Shown in pieces: positions 56,640 through 64,000 of a stretch of 64,000 nucleotides of DNA. This DNA is from Kitasatospora paranensis (GTDB taxonomy: Bacteria > Actinomycetota > Actinomycetes > Streptomycetales > Streptomycetaceae). Where the stretch lies: positions 7,440,001 to 7,504,000 of the forward strand of contig NZ_BAABKV010000001.1 of NCBI RefSeq assembly GCF_039544005.1. Direction: 5' to 3'. Position 1 is the first letter of the stretch; each line of letters opens with the position of its first letter. Position numbers and translations under genes: made by a program. Under the pieces are notes generated by a model. The model was not told where the DNA came from. It did no database searches and was given only the letters and a program-made list of their open reading frames with translations.

Positions 56640-58592
56640 GGACGACCACGGCTCGCGCCACGAACGGACACCGCCCGGCGAGGAGGGGATCGTGGTCGAG
56701 CGGTACCGCGACCACGCGGCCGCCGTCGCGCGTCAGCGTCGCCACGACCTCGTCGAGGGTCACGGAGACCGGCCGCGCCCCGGTCTCCCCGCGCAGGTCC
56801 GCGGGCAGGTCGGGCACGGGCGCCGGTGCGTAGCCGGGCTGCTCCGCGGCCCGGGACTGGTAGGAGAGCAGGGTCTGCTCCAGCCCCTCTCCAGCGCGAC
56901 CGCGACCTCCAGGTCGCTCGCGTAGGCGACGGTGGCGTCCGGGGTGCTGAACGCGAAGGTGGGCAGCCCGAGCGGACCGGACAGGTCGTGGACCTCGAAC
57001 GGCTGGTCGACGATCCGCAGCAGCTTCAGGTAGCGCTCGCCGCGCGCCGTCAGGCCGGCGGAGTCCAGGTCCAGCCGGGGGAACGGGCCGGTCGCGGCGG
57101 CGAGTGCCGCGGCGACGTTCGCGTGGGCCGCCGCGACCACCGCGGCGCGCACGGCCGCCGTCCAGTCGTCGCCGGAGGCCGCCGTCCGGGCCGGGAAGAC
57201 CTCCGAGGCGTCGACCGCGACCGGTTCGCCGGTCAGCACGTCCAGGCCGTGGAGCGTGTCGCCCCTGCGGGAGTCGACCATGACGGCCGCGTAGCGTTCG
57301 AACGCGTGCCGGACGGCCCGCTGCCGTGACTCGACCACGCTCTCGCCGACGCCGTGGACCGGGAACGGACCGCCGGCCAGGCCGACCGGGTCGGAGACCA
57401 CGACCTCGCTGACGAACAGCGGCAGCTGCTCGTAGTCGCGTTCGGTGATCTCCGCGAACACACCGGTCCGCGGGTCGACGCAGTCCACCGCGAGTCGGGC
57501 CAGCGCCTCGTCGTCGACGGGCGCCGCGGTGGCCAACGCCGCCACCCGGGAGGGGGCGACGGGGACGACGGGCAGCGCGAGCGGGTGCGGCAGGAAGGTG
57601 TGCTTGGAGGTTTCCAGCGTCTCCAGCTCGAACCGGACGAGGTGGTCGGCGCCCGTGCCCGGATCGATGCCGGTGAGGTGCCGGAAGGCCGCGAAGCACA
57701 GCTGGTTGGCGACGAGGGCGACGGTGGGGCCGCGCAGGAAGTCGCTCGGCGCCGCCTCCGGGTGGTCGCGCAGATCCGCGCCGACGAGGTCCGGTGCGAG
57801 CGCGCGCAGCCGACGCCAGGCCGACTCCCAGGCCGTGGCGTCGCCGTCCCTGCCGATCACCGGGCCGATCCAGGCGTCGTCGCCCACCACGATCGCCTGG
57901 GCGAACGCGGCGCCGGCGGCGCGGGCGACGTGCGGCAGCGACCGGGCGCGTTCGATCATGGGGCGGTCCGCGACGTGCAGCACCATGGCGGCGTCGGCGG
58001 CGACCCGGTCGAGCCGCTCGGCGTCGACCTCCCGGTAGGCGGTCTCCTGCTCCGGATCCAGCGCCCGGGCCGCGGCGAGGTGCTCGGCGACGCGGTCGCG
58101 GTCGACCTCGGCGAAGGGGGCGAGCGACACGGTGCGCACACCGGAACGCAGGTGCGCGTTGGCCAGGGCCTGGAGCAGCGGGCCGGATCCGGCCAGCACG
58201 ACGGTGCTGTCCCGGTAGTGCTCGAAGCGCAGTTCCGGCGACTCGGTGAAGTACTCGATGAAGGCGATGTTGGCCGCGTAGGCCGCGGCCACGTCGGCTG
58301 TCAGGGTGTGCGGGCGGTCGTCCAGGACGTTCTTGACGTACCCCTTGCCGAGCAGCAGCATCGTCAGTTTGGCCAGGCCGGCGCGGCTGGGCTCCGGAAC
58401 GGCCGCGCACAGCTCGCCGAGGGTCCTGGTGCCGTCGAGCATCGGCGCGATCCGCTGGATCCACTCGTACGTCGACGCGCCCTTGAGCATCGACCCGCCG
58501 AGATTGCTGCGGATGTAGGCACCTTCCGGCACGCGCATGACGTAGACGTCGCCGCGCAGTCGCGGCCGGATCCGCTCGACATCGACTTCCAT
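56632..58592 (-). CDS. F protein: RRE/ocin-ThiF-like leader-binding protein (one frameshift)
   Basis: About 653 residues. The N-terminal 85 residues form a PqqD-like RIPP recognition element (VYVMRVPEGAYIRSNLGGS and RAGLAKLTMLLLGKGYVKNV). A degenerate ThiF nucleotide fold follows (TVVLAGSGPLLQALA). The C-terminus, LPADLRGETGARPVSVTLDE to VARAVVVHG, is one frame over, after a break near 56884-56891. Such TbtF-like proteins bind the leader and activate the YcaO. It is the only F protein in the cluster, so both YcaO copies must share it or one acts without it. Confidence 0.83.
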
Positions 58593-58685
58593 GACCACCG
58601 CTTCTTCACACCTTCGTTGACGACCGGTCAGGGAAGGACCGAGAGCCACCCGGTCCCTTTTCACCACCACGCACCGGCTAGAGCA

Positions 58686-58710
58686 CGGGTGCCGGAGACA
58701 TCAGCACCCG
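58686..58710 (-). promoter_or_regulatory. Hairpin directly after the precursor gene
   Basis: 7-bp CGGGTGC/GCACCCG stem with 11-nt loop, 2 nt past the precursor stop. It could act as a partial terminator or mRNA stabiliser, giving more precursor than enzyme transcript, as in many RiPP operons. Confidence 0.5.
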
Positions 58711-58712
58711 GA

Positions 58713-58880
58713 TCAGGTGCAGCAGCAGCACGGGCAGCAGCAGCAGCAGCTGCTCTGGCCACCGGACGCGGACAGCTCGGTCAGGCCGTAGCCGGCCGTC
58801 ACGGACGCGGGCACCACCTCACCCAGGTCCACGAGCTCGAAGGCGCTGTCGTCCAGCACCAGGTCGTTGAATCCCTCCAT
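58713..58880 (-). CDS. RiPP precursor peptide with nine-cysteine core (SSCCCCCPCCCCT)
   Basis: 55 residues. ATG 58880 follows a perfect AGGAGG. The leader, about residues 1-42, is acidic and Leu/Val-rich (FELVDLGEVVPASVT, then AGYGLTELSASGG), like actinobacterial thiazolylpeptide precursors. The core, residues 43-55, is SSCCCCCPCCCCT: nine Cys, two Ser, one Pro, one Thr, no charged or large residues. All Cys codons are TGC. The adjacent F, YcaO, SagB and LanB genes predict thiazoles at Cys and possible Dha at Ser43/44 or Dhb at Thr55. The cleavage site is inferred. I recognise no known product with this core. Confidence 0.85.
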   Translation of the reverse strand: MEGFNDLVLDDSAFELVDLGEVVPASVTAGYGLTELSASGGQSSCCCCCPCCCCT

Positions 58881-58936
58881 TGTGCGTACACCTCCTCTCC
58901 TGCTCCGTGCCGATGCCCCGGTCCGGGGCATCGACG

Positions 58937-60000
58937 TCACAGTGTTGTCACCTCGGGCAGCACCTGGTCGCAGAAGAGCTCCAGGGTCTGCCGAGCCTTG
59001 GGGAGCGGCATCGCACCGAAATCGATCTGCCAGAGGATCTGGTCGACGCCGCCGATGTGGCGGTTGAACGCGCGGATCCGGTCGATGACCGTGGCCGGGG
59101 ATCCGACGATCGCACCGCCTTCGGTGTAGAGCTTCTCGGCCTGCAGGCCGCGCAGCATCCAGCCGAACCCGGAGTAGCCGCGGTAGGCCGAGGATTCCCG
59201 GCGGTCCCATGCGTTCACGGCCTCGGCCCAGACGTCCAGATAGCGGCGCAGGTAGGTCTCGGCGATCTCCTCCGCGGCCTCGTCGGTCTCCGCGACCACC
59301 AGTGGCAGGCTGGCCGTGACCCGGGGAGGAAGCCCGGAGGCGCCGTGCGCCGCTTCGAACGCGTCGCGGTAGACGGTCAGGTGATCGCGGAATTCGTGCG
59401 GCGAGATCAGTGGGGTGATCAGCAGGCCCAGGCCTTCGGTGCCCAGCCAGGCGAAGTTCTCCGGCGTGCGCACCGCGGCACCCCACACCGGCGGATGCGG
59501 CTGCTGGGTGGGCCGCGGAAGTCCGGTCACGTCGCGATAGGAGAAGAACGGGTCTGCTCGCTGACCTTCTCCTCGGTCCATATCCGCAGTACGGCGCGAA
59601 TGGTCTCGCGGAATCGGTCGTTGCTCTCGTCCATGTCCACGCCGAGCGCGTCGAACTCGTCGGGAAGATAGGCCCGCGCGAATCCCACGTCGAGCCGGCC
59701 GCCGCTGATCGCGTCGACCTGCGCGGTTTCGGCGGCCAATTGGATCGGATGGTGGAAGACCGGCAGCACGCAGCCGGTCATCAGCCGGACCGAACTCGTC
59801 CGGGCGGCCACCGCGGACAGGAATCCCAACGGGCTCGGGCAGTATCCGCCGTAGTGGTGGAGATAGTGCTCGGTCATCTTCACCGAGTCCAGTCCGCCCA
59901 CCTCGGCCTGGACGGACAACTCCAGCGCGTCGCTGAAGTAGGTCTGCGGAGATTTCGTCTCCGGCGTGCAGTCAGGAAGAAAGGAAAGCCCGAAGCGCAC
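58937..60000 (-). CDS. Luciferase-like (LLM) flavin/F420 oxidoreductase (one frameshift)
   Basis: About 354 residues, TIM-barrel LLM family. GTG 60000 has AGGGAG 8 nt before it. TPETKSPQTYFSDALE, EHYLHHYGGYCPSPLGFLSA and ISGGRLDVGFARAY lie in the first frame. DPFFSYRDVTGLPRPTQQPHPPVW onward is one frame over (break near 59553-59560). Relatives in RiPP clusters include the F420-dependent LanJC enzymes that reduce dehydroalanine to D-Ala. Such reduction of Dha43/44 is one possible role here; oxygenation is another. It ends 56 nt before the precursor start. Confidence 0.78.
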
Positions 60001-60157
60001 CGAAACCACTCCCTAACAACCGGAAATTCACCAGAGCGACGGATGGGTTTACACCCGTACGGCCGGGCCTTGCGGCGCCGCCGTGGCGTTTCGTGGCAGA
60101 CGCTACAACGGGCCTGATGGGTCGTCAATGTTCACAACAAAGCCCGGCGGAGACCCG

Positions 60158-60177
60158 GAAGCTCAAGAGAAGCTCAA
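60158..60177 (+). repeat. Direct repeat GAAGCTCAA, 11-bp spacing
   Basis: GAAGCTCAA at 60158-60166 and 60169-60177. Direct repeats one helical turn apart are typical sites for SARP or OmpR-type regulators. Confidence 0.6.
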
Positions 60178-60192
60178 ATATCAGGCCCGCTC

Positions 60193-60212
60193 AGGTATCC
60201 CCGGAGATACCT
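60193..60212. promoter_or_regulatory. Inverted repeat AGGTATC-n6-GATACCT
   Basis: 7-bp arms (60193-60199 and 60206-60212) with a 6-nt centre, a candidate operator for a dimeric regulator such as the NarL-type response regulator encoded at 62573-63175. Confidence 0.5.
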
Positions 60213-60306
60213 AGGATGCGGGGAGTGCGTTATTGACGCATCCGGCCGGCGCTGCGACCGTGGATATCCGTTGCCGACCGGTGTGCGGCCCGCTCCCTGC
60301 GTCGAG

Positions 60307-60324
60307 GTAAACATCGTAAACGTC
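60307..60324 (+). repeat. Tandem 9-bp repeat GTAAACRTC
   Basis: GTAAACATC (60307-60315) followed directly by GTAAACGTC (60316-60324), about 170 nt before the radical SAM start. Confidence 0.5.
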
Positions 60325-60494
60325 CTGGAAGTCCGCGCCGGAGCAGCCCCGGAATCAGAAATGGCACGCGCTCTTCCGGATGGGCGCCGCAGCGGGAATC
60401 CGCGCGGAACGGCGCGCCCGGCTCCGTCGATGGCCACCGGTCACCACCACGTGCGGAACGTCCCCTTCACCCGACTGCGTACGGATGTGCAGCT

Positions 60495-62537
60495 ATGACC
60501 TCCACGATGGGCACGATCCACGATGCCACTGCCGGCCGGCCGTCAGCTCAGGTGCCCGCCAGGAAGAAGTCCGTCCAGCTCGTCGAGCTCACCGCGATGC
60601 ACGGCGTCCGGTACAGCATCACGCTCGGCTACCTCAAGGCGACCTCGTTGGCGGACCCCGTCCTCGACGAGAGCTGCGACTTCCGGATCTGCGTGCGCGA
60701 GCAGACCGGCGGCGAGCAGGCGATGACGGAGTTGCTCGACTCCTGGGACGAACCGTTCGTCGTCGCGCTGACCGTGTTCTTCTGGAACCGCGCCCAGTCG
60801 CTGGAGCTGGCCCGTCGGGTCAAGCAGCGGTGGCCGGACTGCCTGGTCGTCGTCGGCGGCAACGACGTCAGCCACCAGCAGGATCCGCTGTTCACCGAGG
60901 CCCCGTGGGTGGACGTGCTGGTGCACGGCGAAGGCGAACTGCGGTTCCGCGACCTGATGCACTGCTTCCTCGCCGGCGGGGACCTCGTCACGATTCCCGG
61001 CATCAGCTACTGGTCCGACGGCCTCGTGGTCACCAACCCGGACGCGGACCGCATCACCGATCTGGACCAGGTCGCCTCGCCGATCCTCTCCCCGGTGTAC
61101 TCCGACGAGGAGATCACCGGCACCTCCATGATCGTCTACGAGACCAACCGGGGCTGCCCGTACAAGTGCGCGTTCTGCTACTGGGGCGGCGCGACCAACT
61201 CCAAGGTGCGGCAGTTCTCGCGCGACCGGATCTTCGCCGAACTGGACCGGCTGATCCGGCTGATGCCCATGGACGCGACGCTGTTCATCGCGGACGCCAA
61301 CTTCGGCATCCTCGCCCGCGACCGGGAGATCGCAGAGCACATCGTGGAACTCACCCGGCGCTACGACAAGCGGCTGATGGTCAGCACGAACTGGGCGAAG
61401 AACAGCAACGACCGCATCGTGGAGATCGCGAGCATGCTGCACGCCGCCGACCTCACCACGGCGATCACGCTGTCCGCGCAGTCCTTCGACGCGGAGGTGC
61501 TGAAGATCGCCAGCCGCGCCAACATCCGCACCCAGCACTACCGCCGCCTGCTCGCCCGGTTCCGCGAACTGGGCGTGCCCACCTACACCGACCTGATCTG
61601 GGGCCTGCCCGGCGAGACCTACGACTCCTACCTCAACGGGGTCGAGGAGGTGCTGACCGCCGGCGGCTCGCCGGTGATCTACCCGCTGCTCCTGCTGAAC
61701 AACACCGAGTACGCGCGGGAGTCCTTCCAGGACAAGCACAAGGTGACGACCCGCTGGATGCCCTGCGACGTCACCAACCCCGAACTGGTCGCCGACGTCG
61801 TCGTCGCCCACGACGCGATGAGCGTCCAGGACTGGGTGCGCGGCATGGGCTTCCGGGTGTCCATGACGCTGTTCCAGAAGATCCTGCTCCGCTGCGCGCT
61901 GCGTGTCATCCACTCGACGACCGGCGTTCGCATGGTCGACCTCTGCGAGAGGCTGTGGACGTTCCTGCTCGACGACTGCGACGACCCGTTCCTGCGGGCC
62001 GTCGCCGGCAACGTCGCCGCCGCCCACGAGGACCCGTCCGCGCTGGACCTGGCGCTGCTCAGGACGGTCATCGGCGACCAGGTCGTCGTGCCCGAGGAGG
62101 TGCACTTCCAGGCGCTGCTGTGCCGCGCGATCACCACCGAACGCGCCACCGAGGACCTGCTCGACGCCGCCGTCGACCGGTTGTGCGCCTGGCTGGCCGA
62201 CGCCGGGCACCAGGTCGACCGCGGGCTGGTCGACGGCGCGCTGACGCTCGACCTCGCAGCGACGACGATCCTGCGCGCGAGCATGCGCGGAGAGCTCACC
62301 GAGGCGGAGTTCGCCGTGCCGCGGCAGGGCTGGGACATGCTCGCCGAGGCCGGCGACGTGCCGTCGAACCTCGACGCGACCGGGCAGGGACCGATCGTGC
62401 GCGGCACGGTGTGGGCGCCGCCGCGCTGGGTCCGCTTCCCGATCAGCGTGTACGCGCTGTCGATCTGGCACGGCACCGGTCGGCCGCTGCACGACCTGCT
62501 GTTCGCCCTGCCCGACCGGCTGCCGGCCGTCGCCTGA
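60495..62537 (+). CDS. Cobalamin-binding-domain radical SAM enzyme
   Basis: 680 residues. The N-terminal B12-binding-like domain (VVALTVFFWNRAQSLELAR, DCLVVVGGNDVS and VDVLVHGEGELRFRDLM) lacks a DxHxxG motif, as in several class B radical SAM methylases. The radical SAM core follows, with CPYKCAFC near residue 230. The C-terminal 250 residues are unassigned. In RiPP pathways such enzymes C-methylate unactivated carbons, so thiazole, Pro or Thr methylation is the leading guess; ring formation or epimerisation cannot be excluded. It is divergent from the main operon. ATG 60495 has only a weak ribosome site. Confidence 0.83.
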   Translation: MTSTMGTIHDATAGRPSAQVPARKKSVQLVELTAMHGVRYSITLGYLKATSLADPVLDESCDFRICVREQTGGEQAMTELLDSWDEPFVVALTVFFWNRAQSLELARRVKQRWPDCLVVVGGNDVSHQQDPLFTEAPWVDVLVHGEGELRFRDLMHCFLAGGDLVTIPGISYWSDGLVVTNPDADRITDLDQVASPILSPVYSDEEITGTSMIVYETNRGCPYKCAFCYWGGATNSKVRQFSRDRIFAELDRLIRLMPMDATLFIADANFGILARDREIAEHIVELTRRYDKRLMVSTNWAKNSNDRIVEIASMLHAADLTTAITLSAQSFDAEVLKIASRANIRTQHYRRLLARFRELGVPTYTDLIWGLPGETYDSYLNGVEEVLTAGGSPVIYPLLLLNNTEYARESFQDKHKVTTRWMPCDVTNPELVADVVVAHDAMSVQDWVRGMGFRVSMTLFQKILLRCALRVIHSTTGVRMVDLCERLWTFLLDDCDDPFLRAVAGNVAAAHEDPSALDLALLRTVIGDQVVVPEEVHFQALLCRAITTERATEDLLDAAVDRLCAWLADAGHQVDRGLVDGALTLDLAATTILRASMRGELTEAEFAVPRQGWDMLAEAGDVPSNLDATGQGPIVRGTVWAPPRWVRFPISVYALSIWHGTGRPLHDLLFALPDRLPAVA

Positions 62538-62560
62538 GCGCCGCCACCGGTGGTGGCGCC
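62538..62560. terminator. Convergent terminator
   Basis: GCGCCGCCACC pairs with the following GGTGGTGGCGC (one mismatch) in the 35-nt gap between the convergent radical SAM and response regulator genes. Confidence 0.6.
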
Positions 62561-62572
62561 ACGGCCGGCCGG

Positions 62573-63175
62573 TCAGAGCCAGCCCCGCGCCGTCGCCGTC
62601 CTGGCCGCGTCCGTCCGGTTGCGCGCGCCCAGCTTGGCCATGGCGCTGGACAGGTAGTTGCGCACGGTGCCCTCGGCCAGGAACAGCCGCGCCGCGATCT
62701 CGGCGTTGCCCGCCCCCTGCGCGACCGCGCGCAGCAGTTCCCGTTCCCGGTCGGTCAGCGGATCGGCCGCGTCCCACGCCGCCACCGCCAGTTCCGGCGC
62801 CACCACCCGCTCACCCGCGTGCACCCGGCGCAGGGCCGCCGCCAGTTCGCCGATCGGCGCGTCCTTGAGCACGTACCCGGCCACCCCGGCGTCGACCGCG
62901 CGGCGCAGGTAGCCACTGCGCGCGAACGTGGTCACGATCAGCACCCGCGTGGGGTCACCCAGGGTGCGCAGCTCCGCGGCCACGTCCAGACCGGTGCGGC
63001 CGGGCATCTCGATGTCGGTCACCAGGACGTCCGGCCGGTGCTCGCGCACCGCGGCCAGCGCCTCGTCGCCGTCGGTCGCGGTCGCCAGCACCGAGATGTC
63101 CGGTTGCAGGTCCAGCAGGGACGCGAACGCGCCCAGCACCATGCCCTGGTCCTCGGCCAGCACCACCCGGATCAC
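62573..63175 (-). CDS. NarL/FixJ-family response regulator
   Basis: 200 residues from GTG 63175. The receiver domain has EDQ at residues 8-10, the phospho-acceptor D54 in VTDIEMPG, and a conserved VLKDA. The C-terminal LuxR-type HTH reads LTDRERELLRAVAQG, then NAEIAARLFLAEGTVRNYLSSAM. It overlaps the kinase stop by 4 nt (GTGA). As the only regulator next to the RiPP genes, it may control them, but similar pairs are common housekeeping or stress systems. Confidence 0.88.
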   Translation of the reverse strand: MIRVVLAEDQGMVLGAFASLLDLQPDISVLATATDGDEALAAVREHRPDVLVTDIEMPGRTGLDVAAELRTLGDPTRVLIVTTFARSGYLRRAVDAGVAGYVLKDAPIGELAAALRRVHAGERVVAPELAVAAWDAADPLTDRERELLRAVAQGAGNAEIAARLFLAEGTVRNYLSSAMAKLGARNRTDAARTATARGWL

Positions 63176-64000
63176 CGGGCCACCCCGACCGGCACCGTCA
63201 CGGTCAGCGTGGTCCCGGCCGTGCCGGTGCGCTGCACCGCACCCCGAGCTTCCCGATCCGCTCCCGCAGCCCGGTCAGCCCGGAGCCCTCCGGAGCGTTG
63301 CCGCCGATCCCGTCGTCCGCGATCACCAGGCGCACCCGTTCCCCGTCCGTGTCCAGTCCGATGCGGCAGGTGGACGCCCGCGCATGCCGGGCCACGTTGG
63401 TCACCGCCTCCCGCAGGGCCAGCCCCAACGCGTGTTCTGCGGCCGCGACCAGGAGCGGCCCGTCCTCGTGGTCCACCCGCAGGTCCACCCCGGTGCCGGC
63501 CAGCGCTCGCCGTGCCGCCTCCAGCTCCGCGCGGATGCTGGTCTGCCGCCAGCCGGTGACCGTGCTGCGTACCGCGGCCAGCGCCTCCCGCGCATTGCGT
63601 TCGATCTCCTCGGCCTCGGCGCGCGCCCGCTGCGGGTCGACCGATACCAGTTCCTTGGTCAGCTGGGCTCGCATCACCACCGCGGTGAGCGAGTGCCCGA
63701 GCAGGTCGTGCAGGTCGCGCGCGATCCGCTCGCGTTCGGTGATGGTCGCGAGCAGTTCGACCCGGGAGGTGCGCAGCCGCTCGTTCTCCTGTTCCTGACG
63801 CCGGTCGCGCTGTCCGAGTTCGAGCAGCCCGATCACCCAGACCAGTACCAGCGCCGACGCGAAACCCCACAGCCGGTAGGGCATCGGGACCTGCGACACC
63901 AGTGCCGTGACACTGTCCAGCACGGTCAGGCCCGCGAACCACAGCCGGGCGTCGCGCCACGGCAGCGTGTTGCCCGCGACTGCGGCCGCGTAGATGAACA
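63172..64000 (-). CDS. HisKA_3 sensor histidine kinase (partial at window end, one frameshift)
   Basis: 5' end lies beyond the window. Membrane segments (for example RLWGFASALVLVWVIGLLEL) precede a short coiled linker. The H-box is ERERIARDLHDLLGHSLTAVV, the N-box LREAVTNVARHARA and the G-box IADDGIGGNAPEGSGL. The true C-terminus (GTAGTTLTVTVPVGVAR) is one frame over, after the CCCC run near 63242-63245. It phosphorylates the overlapping response regulator; the signal is unknown. Confidence 0.85.
   Translation of the reverse strand, partial: VHLRGRSRGQHAAVARRPAVVRGPDRAGQCHGTGVAGPDALPAVGFRVGAGTGLGDRAARTRTARPASGTGERAAAHLPGRTARDHHRTRADRARPARPARALAHRGGDASPADQGTGIGRPAAGARRGRGDRTQCAGGAGRGTQHGHRLAADQHPRGAGGGTASAGRHRGGPAGGPRGRAAPGRGRRTRVGAGPAGGGDQRGPACAGVHLPHRTGHGRGTGAPGDRGRRDRRQRSGGLRADRAAGADREARGAVQRTGTAGTTLTVTVPVGVAR

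Larger units (their letters stand above)
60010..60494. promoter_or_regulatory. Divergent promoter region of the RiPP cluster
   Basis: 485 bases between the leftward LLM-precursor operon and the rightward radical SAM gene. It holds an 11-bp-period direct repeat (60158-60177), a 20-bp palindrome (60193-60212) and a 9-bp tandem repeat (60307-60324). It is less GC-rich than its surroundings. No small ORF with a Cys- or Ser-rich end is seen here. Confidence 0.6.

Noticed and set aside
58713..58880. Polycysteine ORF as a metallothionein or a chance CAG repeat
   Set aside because: The thiopeptide-like leader, perfect ribosome site and direct neighbours (F protein, YcaO, SagB, LanB) support a RiPP precursor.
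58713..59486. A 257-codon open frame on the minus strand ending in the polycysteine stretch
   Set aside because: Its first 200 codons overlap the LLM gene in another frame and look like GC-driven sequence. The AGGAGG and leader-like sequence place the real start at 58880.
60010..60494. A second precursor peptide in the divergent intergenic region
   Set aside because: No short ORF with a ribosome site and a Cys/Ser/Thr-rich end was found there.
62573..64000. Two-component system as proven RiPP cluster regulator
   Set aside because: Adjacent but convergent with the radical SAM gene, and of a very common type; kept only as a candidate.

Overview
Very high-GC actinobacterial DNA, best matched by Streptomyces/Kitasatospora. 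The signs are AGGAGG-type ribosome sites, GTG starts, 4-nt ATGA/GTGA gene overlaps, a PucR regulator, Streptomyces-like secreted proteins and one TTA codon in a LuxR-type regulator. The left edge cuts an ethylmalonyl-CoA-pathway-like CoA lyase and the right edge cuts a sensor kinase.

Region 1 (1-20.3 kb) is lipid catabolism: CoA-ester lyase, MaoC hydratases, SDR, two acyl-CoA ligases, thioesterase, a BDS1-type alkyl sulfatase, aldehyde and alcohol dehydrogenases, a PucR/CdaR regulator, two near-duplicate acyl-CoA dehydrogenases, thiolase, 3-hydroxyacyl-CoA dehydrogenase and a DUF35 protein. Together they could take an alkyl sulfate or fatty alcohol through aldehyde and acid to acyl-CoA and beta-oxidation. 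Two divergent promoter regions share an unusual two-part promoter-like motif and a CATAGGCA box, suggesting one regulon.

Region 2 (20.6-29.2 kb) holds a DUF485/acetate-type symporter pair and a livFGHM-substrate-binding-protein ABC operon, then a decayed Tn3-family transposase fragment. Region 3 (29.3-36.8 kb) encodes secreted proteins (I36-CHAP protein, peptidoglycan-binding/peptidase-like protein, two small exported unknowns, a lipase) and a LuxR-type regulator. Region 4 (35.7-40.8 kb) is an AraC-type regulator divergent from an esterase, Baeyer-Villiger monooxygenase and SDR operon.

Region 5 (41.0-64.0 kb) is a thiopeptide/azole-type RiPP cluster. A 55-residue precursor at 58713-58880 (minus) has a thiopeptide-like leader and a core reading SSCCCCCPCCCCT. 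It is followed on the same strand by one RRE/ThiF-like F protein and two complete, diverged sets of YcaO cyclodehydratase, SagB-type dehydrogenase, LanB-type glutamylating dehydratase and thiopeptide-type C-domain protein, then an ABC-2 exporter. A luciferase-like oxidoreductase lies just upstream on the same strand. A cobalamin-type radical SAM enzyme and a two-component system flank the cluster. A product with contiguous runs of five and four thiazoles is predicted; I know of no described compound with this core.

About 20 apparent single-base frameshifts occur, most at runs of four or five G or C, with full conservation on both sides. I read them as sequencing deletions rather than gene decay, so broken genes are given over their full span.
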